Origin: Closterium sp. Naga37s-1
Lineage: Eukaryota > Streptophyta > Zygnematophyceae > Desmidiales > Closteriaceae
DNA length: 64,000 nucleotides
Assembly (NCBI GenBank): GCA_947471745.1
Contig: CANJKZ010000509.1
Span: forward strand, 580,501 to 644,500
Direction of reading: 5' to 3'
Shown here: positions 34,601 through 47,400 of the stretch, in pieces
Layout: every line of letters starts with the position of its first letter
How positions within the stretch are numbered: position 1 is the first letter of the stretch
Position numbers and translations under genes: made by a program
The notes under the pieces: generated by a model
The model's input: only the letters and a program-made list of their open reading frames with translations
Databases searched by the model: none
Told to the model about the DNA's origin: nothing

Positions 34601-37349
34601 CTTCTTGCGGCGGGCTCGTCCAAAGTTATTAGGAGCTGGAAACTGACCGCAGGGTACTTAGGACTGTGACAAAGACGATCGTGCATGGCGGTCCATGATT
34701 TGAATAACTTCGCTTCACATTTTATACCGCTGCGGATTTCGCAGCTTTCTGGTCTCACGAACGCCCTTATAGGGGGGCGGTTCTTCTTGCGGCGGGCTCG
34801 TCTAAAGTTATTAGGAGCTGGAAACTGACCGCAGGGTACTTAGGACTGTGACAAAGATGGTCGTGCATGGCGGTCCATGATTTGAATAACTCCACTTCAC
34901 ATTTTATGCCGGAGCGGATTTCGCAGCTTTCTGGTCTCACGAACGCCCTTATAGGGGGGTGGTTCTTCTCGCGGCGGGCTCGTCTAAAGTTATTAGGAGC
35001 TGGAAACTGACTGCAAGGTACTTATGACTGTGGCAAATATGATCGTGCATGGCGGTCCATGATTTGAATAACTCCACTTCACATTTTATGCCGGAGTGGA
35101 GTTCGCAGCTTTCTGGTCTCACGAACGCCCTTATAGGGGGGGCGGTTCTTCTCGCGGCGGGCTCGTCTAAAGTTATTAGGAGCTGGAAACTGACCGCAGG
35201 GTACTTATGACTGTGGCAAATATGATCGTGCATGGCGGTCCATGATTTGAATAACTCCGCTTCACATTTTATGCCGGAGCGGAGTTCGCAGCTTTATGGT
35301 CTCACGAACGCCCTTATAGGGGGGGCGGTTCTTCTCGCGGCGGGCTCGTCTAAAGTTATTAGGAGCTGGAAACTGACCGCAGGGTACTTATGACTGTGGC
35401 AAAGATGATCGTGCATGGCGGTCCATGATTTGAATAACTCCGCTTCACATTTTATGCCGGAGTGGAGTTCGCAGCTTTCTGGTCTCACGAACGCCCTTAT
35501 AGGGGGGGCGGTTCTTCTCGCGGCGGGCTCGTCTAAAGTTATTAGGAGCTGGAAACTGACCGCAGGGTACTTATGACTGTGGCAAATATGATCGTGCATG
35601 GCAGTCCATGATTTGAATAACTCCGCTTCACATTTTATGACGGAGCGGAGTTCGCAGCTTTCTGGTCTCACAAACGCCCTTATAGGGGGGGCGGTTCTTC
35701 TCGCGGCGGGCTCGTCTAAAGTTATTAGGAGCTGGAAACTGACCGCAGGGTACTTATGACTGTGGCAAAGATGACCGTGCATGGCGGTCCATGATTTGAA
35801 TAACCCCGCTTCACATTTTATGCCGGAGCGGAGTTCGCAGCTTTCTGGTCTCACGAACGCCCTTATAGGGGGGGCGGTTCTTCTCGCGGCGGGCTCGTCT
35901 AAAGTTATTAGGAGCTGGAAACTGACCGCAGGGTACTTAGGACACTGGCAAAGATGATCGTGCATGGCGGTCCATGATTTGAATAACTTCGCTTCACATT
36001 TTATACCGCTGCGGATTTCGCAGCTTTCTGGTCTCACGAACGCCCTTATAGGGGGGCGGTTCTTCTTGCGGCGGGCTCGTCTAAAGTTATTAGGAGCTGG
36101 AAACTGACTGCAGGGTAGTTAGGACTGTGACAAAGATGATCGTGCATGGCGGTTCTTGATTTGAATAACTTCGCTCCACATTTTATACCGCTGCGGATTT
36201 CGCAGCTTTCTGGTCTCACGAACGCCCTTATAGGGGGGCGGTTCTTCTTGCGGCGGGCTCGTCTAAAGTTATTAGGAGCTGGAAACTGACCGCAGAGTAC
36301 TTAGGACACTGGCAAAGATGATCGTGCATGGCGGTCCATGATTTGAATAACTTCGCTCCACATTTTATACCGGTGCGGATTTCGCAGCTTTCTGGTCTCA
36401 CGAACGCCCTTATAGGGGGGGCGGTTCTTCTTGCGGCGGGCTCGTCTAAAGTTATTAGGAGCTGGAAACTGACCGCAGGGTACTTAGGACTGTGACAAAG
36501 ATGGTCGTGCATGGCGGTCCATGATTTGAATAACTCCACTTCACATTTTATGCCGGAGCGGATTTCGCAGCTTTCTGGTCTCACGAACGCCCTTATAGAG
36601 GGGTGGTTCTTCTCGCGGCGGGCTCGTCTAAAGTTATTAGGAGCTGGAAACTGACCGCAAGGTACTTATGACTGTGGCAAATATGATCGTGCATGGCGGT
36701 CCATGATTTGAATAACTCCACTTCACATTTTATGCCGGAGTGGAGTTCGCAGCTTTCTGGTCTCACGAACGCCCTTATAGGGGGGGCGGTTCTTCTCGCG
36801 GCGGGCTCGTCTAAAGTTATTAGGAGCTGGAAACTGACCGCAGGTTACTTAGGACTGTGGCAAAGATGATCGTGCATGGCGGTCCAAGTTTTGAATAACT
36901 TCGCTTCACATTTTATACCGGAGCGGATTTCGCAGCTTTCTGGTCTCACGAACGCCCTTATAGGGGGGCGGTTCTTCTTGCGGCGGGCTCGTCTAAAGTT
37001 ATTAGGAGCTGGAAACTGACCGCAGAGTACTTAGGACACTGGCAAAGATGATCGTGCATGGCGGTCCATGATTTGAATAACTTCGCTTCACATTTTATAC
37101 CGCTGCGGATTTCGCAGCTTTCTGGTCTCACGAACGCCCTTATAGGGGGGCGGTTCTTCTTGCGGCGGGCTCGTCCAAAGTTATTAGGAGCTGGAAACTG
37201 ACCGCAGGGTACTTAGGACTGTGACAAAGACGATCGTGCATGGCGGTCCATGATTTGAATAACTTCGCTTCACATTTTATACCGCTGCGGATTTCGCAGC
37301 TTTCTGGTCACACGAACGCCCTTATAGGGGGGCGGTTCTTCTTGCGGCG
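31695..37349. repeat. 182/183-bp satellite array, block B part 1
   Basis: Same satellite as block A but with many 183-bp monomers (7 G in the G-run), TATGCCGGAGCGG endings, TTCTCGCGGCGGG and ACTTATGACTGTGGC variants. Two monomers (near 31930 and 33750) are about 172 bp because roughly 10 bp between GGGTACT and GGCAAAG are missing. No gene is visible. Confidence 0.96.
32050..37330. repeat. 2727-bp tandem duplication within block B
   Basis: About 15 monomers at 32050-34776 recur from about 34777 at offset 2727 bp; for instance a four-monomer block at 32567-33310 matches 35294-36037 almost exactly, including a shared CGGTTCTTG variant. Downstream of about 36400 the offset drops to 2555 bp because the second copy lacks the 172-bp monomer near 33750. 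Edges are approximate. Confidence 0.8.
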
Positions 37350-37487
37350 TGTCAGAGGTCCACTGGTGATCCCCGATTGATCCTAGGGAAGGGTTACAGG
37401 CATGTTGGCCTGGGGGGTTATGGGCGCTCTGACCCGCTACTTAATAAGCCCTTTTATCCCAATGGTCTAGTGGTTGGGATTCTGACA
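37350..37487 (+). repeat. TRIM 5' LTR
   Basis: 138 bp with perfect 6-bp inverted ends TGTCAG/CTGACA. It ends with a stretch containing an exact tRNA A-box match (37463-37473). Confidence 0.92.
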
Positions 37488-37530
37488 TGGTATCAGAGCG
37501 AAGGTCTCGGGTTCGAATCCCAGTGTGTGT
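37456..37530 (+). promoter_or_regulatory. tRNA-like unit with Pol III A and B boxes across the TRIM LTR/PBS junction
   Basis: The A box TGGTCTAGTGG (37463-37473) fits TRGYNNARNGG and the B box GGTTCGAATCC (37510-37520) fits GGTTCGANTCC, 36 bp apart, within the tRNA range. The stretch can also fold like a tRNA: D stem GTCT/GGAT (37465-37468 with 37477-37480, including G-T pairs), 5-bp anticodon stem TCTGA/TCAGA (37481-37485 with 37493-37497) and T loop TTCGAAT (37512-37518) with three strong pairs. The acceptor stem is poor. Likely a tRNA-derived promoter, not a working tRNA. Confidence 0.6.
37488..37499 (+). promoter_or_regulatory. TRIM primer-binding site for initiator tRNA-Met
   Basis: TGGTATCAGAGC starts directly after the LTR. 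This is the classic plant Copia/TRIM PBS, complementary to the 3' end of initiator tRNA-Met. Confidence 0.92.
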
Positions 37531-37545
37531 ACTTCGGGCATCCCA

Positions 37546-37556
37546 GTGCGGGGGGG
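37546..37556 (+). promoter_or_regulatory. TRIM polypurine tract
   Basis: GTGCGGGGGGG directly before the second LTR, the expected place for plus-strand priming. Confidence 0.75.
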
Positions 37557-37694
37557 TGTCAGAGGTCCACTGGTGATCCCCGATTGATCCTAGGGAAGGG
37601 TTACAGGCATGTTGGCCTGGGGGGTTATGGGCGCACTGACCCGCTACTTAACAAGCCCTTTTATCCCAATGGTCTAGTGGTTGGGATTCTGACA
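37557..37694 (+). repeat. TRIM 3' LTR
   Basis: 138 bp, two differences from the 5' LTR. It also carries the A box near its end but no B box follows, since satellite DNA resumes. Confidence 0.92.
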
Positions 37695-40600
37695 CGGCGG
37701 GCTCGTCTAAAGTTATTAGGAGCTGGAAACTGACCGCAGGGTACTTAGGACATTGGCAAACATGATCGTGCATGGCGGTCCATGATTTGAATAACTCCGC
37801 TTCACATTTTATGCCGGAACGGAGTTCGCAGCTTTCTGGTCTCACGAACGCCCTTGTAGGGGGGGCGGTTCTTCTTGCGGCGGGCTCGTCTAAAGTTATT
37901 AGGAGCTGGAAACTGACTGCAGGGTAGTTAGGACTGTGACAAAGATGATCGTGCATGGCGGTTTTTGATTTGAATAACTTCGCTCCACATTTTATACCGG
38001 TGCGGATTTCGCAGCTTTCTGGTCTCACGAACGCCCTTATAGGGGGGCGGTTCTTCTTGCGGCGGGCTCGTCTAAAGTTATTAGGAGCTGGAAACTGACC
38101 GCAGGGTACTTAGGACTGTGGCAAAGATGGTCGTGCATGGCGGTCTATGATTTGAATAACTTCACTTCACATTTTATACCGCTGCGGATTTCGCAACTTT
38201 CTGGTCTCACGAACGCCCTTATAGGGGGGCGGTTCTTCTTGCAGCGGGCTCGTCTAAAGTTATTAGGAGCTGGAAACTGACTGCAGGGTACTCAGGACTG
38301 TGGCAGAGATGATCGTGCATGGCGGTCCATGATTTGAATAACTTCGCTTCACATTTTATACCGCTGCGGATTTCGCAGCTTTCTGGTCTCACGAACGCCC
38401 TTATAGGGGGGGCGGTTCTTCTTGCGGCGGGCTCGTCTAAAGTTATTAGGAGCTGGAAACTGACCGCAGAGTACTTAGGACACTGGCAAAGATGATCGTG
38501 CATGGCGGTCCATGATTTGAATAACATCGCTTCACATTTTATACCGCTGCGGATTTCGCAGCTTTCTGGTCTCACGAACGCCCTTATAGGGGGGCGGTTC
38601 TTCTTGCGGCGGGCTCGTCCAAAGTTATTAGGAGCTGGAAACTGACCGCAGGGTACTTAGGACTGTGACAAAGACGATCGTGCATGGCGGTCCATGATTT
38701 GAATAACTTCACTTCACATTTTATACCGCTGCGGATTTCGCAGCTTTCTGGTCACACGAACGCCCTTATAGGGGGGCGGTTCTTCTTGCGGCGGGCTCGT
38801 CTAAAGTTATTAGGAGCTGGAAACTGACCGCAGGGTACTTAGGACATTGGCAAAGATGATCGTGCATGGCGGTCCATGATTTGAATAACTCCGCTTCACA
38901 TTTTATGCCGGAGCGGAGTTCGCAGCTTTCTGGTCTCACGAACGCCCTTATAGGGGGGGCGGTTCTTCTTGCGGCGGGCTCGTCTAAAGTTATTAGGAGC
39001 TGGAAACTGACTGCAGGGTAGTTAGGACTGTGACAAAGATGATCGTGCATGGCGGTTTTTGATTTGAATAACTTCACTTCACATTATATACCGCTGCGGA
39101 TTTCGCAACTTTCTGGTCTCACGAACGCCCTTATAGGGGGGCGGTTCTTCTTGCGGCGGGCTCGTCTAAAGTTATTAGGAGCTGGAAACTGACTGCAGGG
39201 TACTCAGGACTGTGGCAGAGATGATCGTGCATGGCGGTCCATGATTTGAATAACTTCGCTTCACATTTTATACCGCTGCGGATTTCGCAGCTTTCTGGTC
39301 TCACGAACGCCCTTATAGGGGGGGCGGTTCTTCTTGCGGCGGGCTCGTCTAAAGTTATTAGGAGCTGGAAACTGACCGCAGAGTACTTAGGACACTGGCA
39401 AAGATGATCGTGCATGGCGGTCCATGATTTGAATAACTTCGCTTCACATTTTATACCGCTGCGGATTTCGCAGCTTTCTAGTCTCACGAACGCCCTTATA
39501 GGGGGGCGGTTCTTCTTGCGGCGGGCTCGTCCAAAGTTATTAGGAGCTGGAAACTGACCGCAGGGTACTTAGGACTGTGACAAAGACGATCGTGCATGGC
39601 GGTCCATGATTTGAATAACTTCGCTTCACATTTTATACCGCTGCAGATTTCGCAGCTTTCTGATCACACGAACGCCCTTATAGGGGGGCGGTTCTTCTTG
39701 CGGCGGGCTCGTCTAAAGTTATTAGGAGCTGGAAACTGACCGCAGGGTACTTAGGACATTGGCAAAGATGATCGTGCATGGCGGTCCATGATTTGAATAA
39801 CTCCGCTTCACATTTTATGCCGGAGCGGAGTTCGCAGCTTTCTGGTCTCACGAACGCCCTTATAGGGGGGGCGGTTCTTCTTGCGGCGGGCTCGTCTAAA
39901 GTTATTAGGAGCTGGAAACTGACCGCAGAGTACTTAGGACACTGGCAAAGATGATCGTGCATGGCGGTCCATGATTTGAATAACTTCGCTTCACATTTTA
40001 TACCGCTGCGGATTTCGCAGCTTTCTGGTCTCACGAACGCCCTTATAGGGGGGCGGTTCTTCTTGCGGCGGGCTCGTCCAAAGTTATTAGGAGCTGGAAA
40101 CTGACCGCAGGGTACTTAGGACTGTGACAAAGACGATCGTGCATGGCGGTCCATGATTTGAATAACTTCGCTTCACATTTTATACCGCTGCGGATTTCGC
40201 AGCTTTCTGGTCACACGAACGCCCTTATAGGGGGGGCGGTTCTTCTTGCGGCGGGCTCGTCTAAAGTTATTAGGAGCTGGAAACTGACTGCAGGGTAGTT
40301 AGGACTGTGACAAAGATGATCGTGCATGGCGGTTTTTGATTTGAATAACTTCACTTCACATTATATACCGCTGCGGATTTCGCAACTTTCTGGTCTCACG
40401 AACGCCCTTATAGGGGGGCGGTTCTTCTTGCGGCGGGCTCGTCTAAAGTTATTAGGAGCTGGAAACTGACTGCAGGGTACTCAGGACTGTGGCAGAGATG
40501 ATCGTGCATGGCGGTCCATGATTTGAATAACTTCGCTTCACATTTTATACCGCTGCGGATATCGCAGCTTTCTGGTCTCACGAACGCCCTTATAGGGGGG

Positions 40601-42226
40601 GCGGTTCTTCTTGCGGCGGGCTCGTCTAAAGTTATTAGGAGCTGGAAACTGACCGCAGAGTACTTAGGACACTGGCAAAGATGATCGTGCATGGCGGTCC
40701 ATGATTTGAATAACTTCGCTTCACATTTTATACCGCTGCGGATTTCGCAGCTTTCTGGTCTCACGAACGCCCTTATAGGGGGGCGGTTCTTCTTGCGGCG
40801 GGCTCGTCCAAAGTTATTAGGAGCTGGAAACTGACCGCAGGGTACTTAGGACTGTGACAAAGACGATCGTGCATGGCGGTCCATGATTTGAATAACTTCG
40901 CTTCACATTTTATACCGCTGCGGATTTCGCAGCTTTCTGGTCACACGAACGCCCTTATAGGGGGGCGGTTCTTCTTGCGGCGGGCTCGTCTAAAGTTATT
41001 AGGAGCTGGAAACTGACCGCAGGGTACTTAGGACATTGGCAAAGATGATCGTGCATGGCGGTCCATGATTTGAATAACTCCGCTTCACATTTTATGCCGG
41101 AGCGGAGTTCGCAGCTTTCTGGTCTCACGAACGCCCTTATAGGGGGGGCGGTTCTTCTTGCGGCGGGCTCGTCTAAAGTTATTAGGAGCTGGAAACTGAC
41201 CGCAGAGTACTTAGGACACTGGCAAAGATGATCGTGCATGGCGGTCCATGATTTGAATAACTTCGCTTCACATTTTATACCACTGCGGATTTCGCAGCTT
41301 TCTGGTCTCACGAACGCCCTTATAGGGGGGCGGTTCTTCTTGCGGCGGGCTCGTCCAAAGTTATTAGGAGCTGGAAACTGACCGCAGGGTACTTAGGACT
41401 GTGACAAAGACGATCGTGCATGGCGGTCCATGATTTGAATAACTTCGCTTCACATTTTATACCGCTGCGGATTTCGCAGCTTTCTGGTCTCACGAACGCC
41501 CTTATAGGGGGGGCGGTTCTTCTTGCGGCGGGCTCGTCTAAAGTTATTAGGAGCTGGAAAATGACTGCAGGGTAGTTAGGACTGTGACAAAGATGATCGT
41601 GCATGGCGGTTTTTGATTTGAATAACTTCGCTCCACATTTTATACCGGTGCGGATTTCGCAGCTTTCTGGTCTCACGAACGTCCTTATAGGGGGGCGGTT
41701 CTTCTTGCGGCGGGCTCGTCTAAAGTTATTAGGAGCTGGAAACTGACCGCAGAGTACTTAGGACACTGGCAAAGATGATCGTGCATGGCGGTCCATGATT
41801 TGAATAACTTCGCTTCACATTTTATACCGCTGCGGATTTCGCAGCTTTCTGGTCTCACGAACGCCCTTATAGGGGGGCGGTTCTTCTTGCGGCGGGCTCG
41901 TCCAAAGTTATTAGGAGCTGGAAACTGACCGCAGGGTAGGACTGTGACAAAGAAGATCGTGCATGGCGGTCCATGATTTGAATAACTTCGCTTCACATTT
42001 TATACCGCTGCGGATTTCGCAGCTTTCTGGTCACACGAACGCCCTTATAGGGGGGCGGTTCTTCTTGCGGCGGGCTCGTCTAAAGTTATTAGGAGCTGGA
42101 AACTGACCGCAGGGTACTTAGGACATTGGCAAAGATGATCGTGCATGGCGGTTTTTGATTTGAATAACTTCACTTCACATTTTATACCGCTGCGGATTTC
42201 GCAACTTTCTGGTCTCACGAACGCCC

Positions 42227-44410
42227 TTATAGGGGGGCGGTTCTTCTTGCGGCGGGCTCGTCTAAAGTTATTAGGAGCTGGAAACTGACTGCAGGGTACT
42301 CAGGACTGTGGCAGAGATGATCGTGCATGGCGGTCCATGATTTGAATAACTTCGCTTCACATTTTATACCGCTGCGGATTTCGCAGCTTTCTGGTCTCAC
42401 GAACGCCCTTATAGGGGGGGCGGTTCTTCTTGCGGCGGGCTCGTCTAAAGTTATTAGGAGCTGGAAACTGACCGCAGAGTACTTAGGACACTGGCAAAGA
42501 TGATCGTGCATGGCGGTCCATGATTTGAATAACTTCGCTTCACATTTTATACCGCTGCGGATTTCGCAGCTTTCTGGTCTCACGAACGCCTTTATAGGGG
42601 GGCGGTTCTTCTCGTGGCGGGCTCGTCTAAAGTTATTAGGAGCTGGAAACTGACTGCAGGGTACTTATGACTGTGGCAAATATGATCGTGCATGGCGGTC
42701 CATGATTTGAATAACCCCGCTTCACATTTTATGCCGGAGCGGAGTTCGCAGCTTTCTGGTCTCACGAACGCCCTTATAGGGGGGGCGGTTCTTCTCGCGG
42801 CGGGCTCGTCTAAAGTTATTAGGAGCTGGAAACTGACCGCAGGGTACTTAGGACATTGGCAAAGATGATCGTGCATGGCAGTCCATGATTTGAATAACTC
42901 CGCTTCACATTTTATGCCGGAGCGGAGTTCGCAGCTTTCTGGTCTCACGAACGCCCTTATAGGGGGGGCGGTTCTTCTTGCGGCGGGCTCGTCTAAAGTT
43001 ATTAGGAGCTGGAAACTGACTGCAGGGTAGTTAGGACTATGACAAAGATGATCGTGCATGGCGGTTTTTGATTTGAATAACTTCACTTCACATTTTATAC
43101 CGCTGCGGATTTCGCAACTTTCTGGTCTCACGAACGCCCTTATAGGGGGGCGGTTCTTCTTGCGGCGGGCTCGTCTAAAGTTATTAGGAGCTGGAAACTG
43201 ACTGCAGGGTACTCAGGACTGTGGCAGAGATGATCGTGCATGGCGGTCCATGATTTGAATAACTTCGCTTCACATTTTATACCGCTGCGGATTTCGCAGC
43301 TTTCTGGTCTCACGAACGCCCTTATAGGGGGGGCGGTTCTTCTTGCGGCGGGCTCGTCTAAAGTTATTAGGAGCTGGAAACTGACCGCAGAGTACTTAGG
43401 ACACTGGCAAAGATGATCGTGCATGGCGGTCCATGATTTGAATAACTTCGCTTCACATTTTATACCGCTGCGGATTTCGCAGCTTTCTGGTCTCACGAAC
43501 GCTTTTATAGGGGGGCGGTTCTTCTCGTGGCGGGCTCGTCTAAAGTTATTAGGAGCTGGAAACTGACTGCAGGGTACTTATGACTGTGGCAAATATGATC
43601 GTGCATGGCGGTCCATGATTTGAATAACCCCGCTTCACATTTTATGCCGGAGCGGAGTTCGCAGCTTTCTGGTCTCACGAACGCCCTTATAGGGGGGGCG
43701 GTTCTTCTCGCGGCGGGCTCGTCTAAAGTTATTAGGAGCTGGAAACTGACCGCAGGGTACTTAGGACATTGGCAAAGATGATCGTGCATGGTAGTCCATG
43801 ATTTGAATAACTCCGCTTCACATTTTATGCCGGAGCGGAGTTCGCAGCTTTCTGGTCTCACGAACGCCCTTATAGGGGGGGCGGTTCTTCTTGCGGCGGG
43901 CTCGTCTAAAGTTATTAGGAGCTGGAAACTGACTGCAGGGTAGTTAGGACTATGACAAAGATGATCGTGCATGGCGGTTTTTGATTTGAATAACTTCACT
44001 TCACATTTTATACCGCTGCGGATTTCGCAACTTTCTGGTCTCACGAACGCCCTTATAGGGGGGCGGTTCTTCTTGCGGCGGGCTCGTCTAAAGTTATTAG
44101 GAGCTGGAAACTGACTGCAGGGTACTCAGGACTGTGGCAGAGATGATCGTGCATGGCGGTCCATGATTTGAATAACTTCGCTTCACATTTTATACCGCTG
44201 CGGATTTCGCAGCTTTCTGGTCTCACGAACGCCCTTATAGGGGGGGCGGTTCTTCTTGCGGCGGGCTCGTCTAAAGTTATTAGGAGCTGGAAACTGACCG
44301 CAGAGTACTTAGGACACTGGCAAAGATGATCGTGCATGGCGGTCCATGATTTGAATAACTTCGCTTCACATTTTATACCGCTGCGGATTTCGCAGCTTTC
44401 TGGTCTCACG
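42227..44410. repeat. Pentameric higher-order repeat (913 bp)
   Basis: A five-monomer order repeats at 42227, 43140 and 44053, exactly 913 bp apart (five monomers, three of them 183 bp). A related 912-bp step links 38219 and 39131. Rare changes such as TGGTAGTCCATG near 43790 distinguish the copies. Confidence 0.82.
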
Positions 44411-47400
44411 AACGCCCTTATAGGGGGGCGGTTCTTCTTGCGGCGGGCTCGTCCAAAGTTATTAGGAGCTGGAAACTGACCGCAAGGTACTTAGGACTGT
44501 GACAAAGACAATCGTGCATGGCGGTCCATGATTTGAATAACTTCGCTTCACATTTTATACCGCTGCGGATTTCGCAGCTTTCTGGTCACACGAACGCCCT
44601 TATAGGGGGGCGGTTCTTCTTGCGGCGGGCTCGTCTAAAGTTATTAGGAGCTGGAAACTGACCGCAGGGTACTTAGGACATTGGCAAAGATGATCGTGCA
44701 TGGCGGTCCATGATTTGAATAACTCCGCTTCACATTTTATGCCGGAGCGGAGTTCGCAGCTTTCTGGTCTCACGAACGCCCTTATAGGGGGGGCGGTTCT
44801 TCTTGCGGCGGGCTCGTCTAAAGTTATTAGGAGCTGGAAACTGACTGCAGGGTACTCAGGACTGTGGCAGAGATGATCGTGCATGGCGGTCCATGATTTG
44901 AATAACTTCGCTTCACATTTTATACCGCTGCGGATTTCGCAGCTTTCTGGTCTCACGAACGCCCTTATAGGGGGGGCGGTTCTTCTTGCGGCGGGCTCGT
45001 CTAAAGTTAATAGGAGCTGGAAACTGACCGCAGGGTACTTAGGACACTGGCAAAGATGATCGTGCATGGCGGTCCATGATTTGAATAACTTCGCTTCACA
45101 TTTTATACCGCTGCGGATTTCGCAGCTTTCTGGTCTCACGAACGCCCTTATAGGGGGGCGGTTCTTCTTGCGGCGGGCTCGTCCAAAGTTATTAGGAGCT
45201 GGAAACTGACCGCAGGGTACTTAGGACTGTGACAAAGAAGATCGTGCATGGCGGTCCATGATTTGAATAACTTCGCTTCACATTTTATACCGCTGCGGAT
45301 TTCGCAGCTTTCTGGTCACACGAACGCCCTTATAGGGGGGCGGTTCTTCTTGCGGCGGGCTCGTCTAAAGTTATTAGGAGCTGGAAACTGAGCGCAGGGT
45401 ACTTAGGACATTGGCAAAGATGATCGTGCATGGCGGTCCATGATTTGAATAACTCCGCTTCACATTTTATGCCGGAGCGGAGTTCGCAGCTTTCTGGTCT
45501 CACGAACGCCCTTATAGGGGGGGCGGTTCTTCTTGCGGCGGGCTCGTCTAAAGTTATTAGGAGCTGGAAACTGACTGCAGGGTAGTTAGGACTGTGACAA
45601 AGATGATCGTGCATGGCGGTTTTTGATTTGAATAACTTCGCTCCACATTTTATGCCGGAGCGGAGTTCGCAGCTTTCTGGTCTCACGAACGCCCTTATAG
45701 GGGGGGCGGTTCTTCTCGCGGCGGGCTCGTCTAAAGTTATTAGGAGCTGGAAACTGACCGCAGAGTACTTAGGACACTGGCAAAGATGATCGTGCATGGC
45801 AGTCCATGATTTGAATAACTTCGCTTCACATTTTATACCGCTGCGGATTTCGCAGCTTTCTGGTCTCACGAACGCCCTTATAGGGGGCGGTTCTTCCCGC
45901 GGCGGGCTCGTCTAGAGTTATTAGGAGCTGGAAACTGACCGCAGGGTACTTAGGACATTGGCAAAGATTATCGTGCATGGCGGTCCATGATTTGAATAAC
46001 TTCGCTTCACATTTTATACCGCTGCGGATTTCGCAGCTTTCTGGTCTCACGAACGCCCTTATAGGGGGGCGGCTCTTCTTGCGGCGGGCTCGTCTAAAGT
46101 TATTAGGAGCTGGAAACTGACCGCAGGGTACTTAGTACATTGGTAAAGATGATCGTGCATGGCGGTCCATGATTTGAATAACTTCGCTTCACATTTTATG
46201 CCGAAGCGGATTTCGCAGCTTTCTGGTCTCACGAACGCCTTTATAGGGGGGCGGTTCTTCTCGCCGCGGGCTCGTCTAAAGTTATTAGGAGCTGGAAACT
46301 GACTGCAGGGTACTTATGACTGTGGCAAATATGATCGTGCATGGCGGTCCATGATTTGAATAACCCCGCTTCACATTTTATGCCGGAGCGGAGTTCGCAA
46401 CTTTCTGGTCTCACGAACGCCCTTATAGGGGGGGCGGTTCTTCTCGCGGCGGGCTCGTCTAAAGTTATTAGGAGCTGGAAACTGACCGCAGAGTACTTAG
46501 GACACTGACAAAGATGATCGTGCATGGCGGTCCATGATTTGAATAACTTCGCTTCACATTTTATACCGCTGCGGATTTCACAGCTTTCTGGTCTCACGAA
46601 CGCCCTTATAGGGGGGCGGCTCTTCTTGCGGCGGGCTCGTCTAAAGTTATTAGGAGCTGGAAACTGACCGCAGGGTACTTAGGACACTGGCAACGATGAT
46701 CGTGCATGGCGGTCCATGATTTGAATAACTTCGCTTCACATTTTATACCGCTGCGGATTTCGCAGCTTTCTGGTCTCACGAACGCCCTTATAGGGGGGCG
46801 GTTCTTCTTGCGGCGGGCTCGTCTAAAGTTATTAGGAGCTGGAAACTGACCGCAGGGTACTTAGGACATTGGCAAAGATGATCATGCATGGCGGTCCATG
46901 ATTTGAATAACTCCGCTTCACATTTTATGCCGGAGCGGAGTTCGCAGCTTTCTGGTCTCACGAACGCCCTTATAGGGGGGGCGGTTCTTCTTGCGGCGGG
47001 CTCGTCTAAAGTTATTAGGAGCTGGAAACTGACTTCAGGGTAGTTAGGACTGTGACAAAGATGATCGTGCATGGCGGTTTTTGATTTGAATAACTTCGCT
47101 CCACATTTTATACCGGTGCGGATTTCACAGCTTTCTGGTCTCACGAACGCCCTTATAGGGGGGCGGTTCTTGTTGCGGCGGGCTCGTCTAAAGTTATTAG
47201 GAGCTGGAAACTGACCGCAGAGTACTTAGGACACTGGCAAAGATGATCGTGCATGGCGGTCCATGATTTGAATAACTTCGCTTCACATTTTATACCGCTG
47301 CGGATTTCGCAGCTTTCTGGTCTCACGAACGCCCTTATAGGGGGGCGGCTCTTCTTGCGGCGGGCTCGTCTAAAGTTATTAGGAGCTGGAAACTGACCGC

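Larger units (their letters stand above)
37350..37694 (+). mobile_element. TRIM (terminal-repeat retrotransposon in miniature), 345 bp
   Basis: Two 138-bp direct repeats (37350-37487 and 37557-37694) start TGTCAGAGG and end ATTCTGACA and flank a 69-bp internal part with a PBS and a G-rich PPT. A 5-bp target duplication CGGCG (37345-37349 and 37695-37699) proves transposition. The LTRs differ at two positions that I see (GCGCTCTG/GCGCACTG and TTAATAAG/TTAACAAG), so the insertion is fairly young. No coding capacity; it must have been mobilised by proteins of an autonomous element. It shares the terminal TGTCAG with the Copia elements here, but its PBS is the standard TGGTATCAGAGC. Confidence 0.94.

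Noticed and set aside
37456-37530. A functional tRNA gene in the TRIM
   Set aside because: The acceptor stem pairs poorly, U33 is replaced by A in the anticodon loop, and position 26 is missing; better read as a tRNA-derived promoter.
37377-37733. 118-codon plus-strand frame across the TRIM
   Set aside because: It spans both LTRs and runs into satellite; TRIMs are non-coding.
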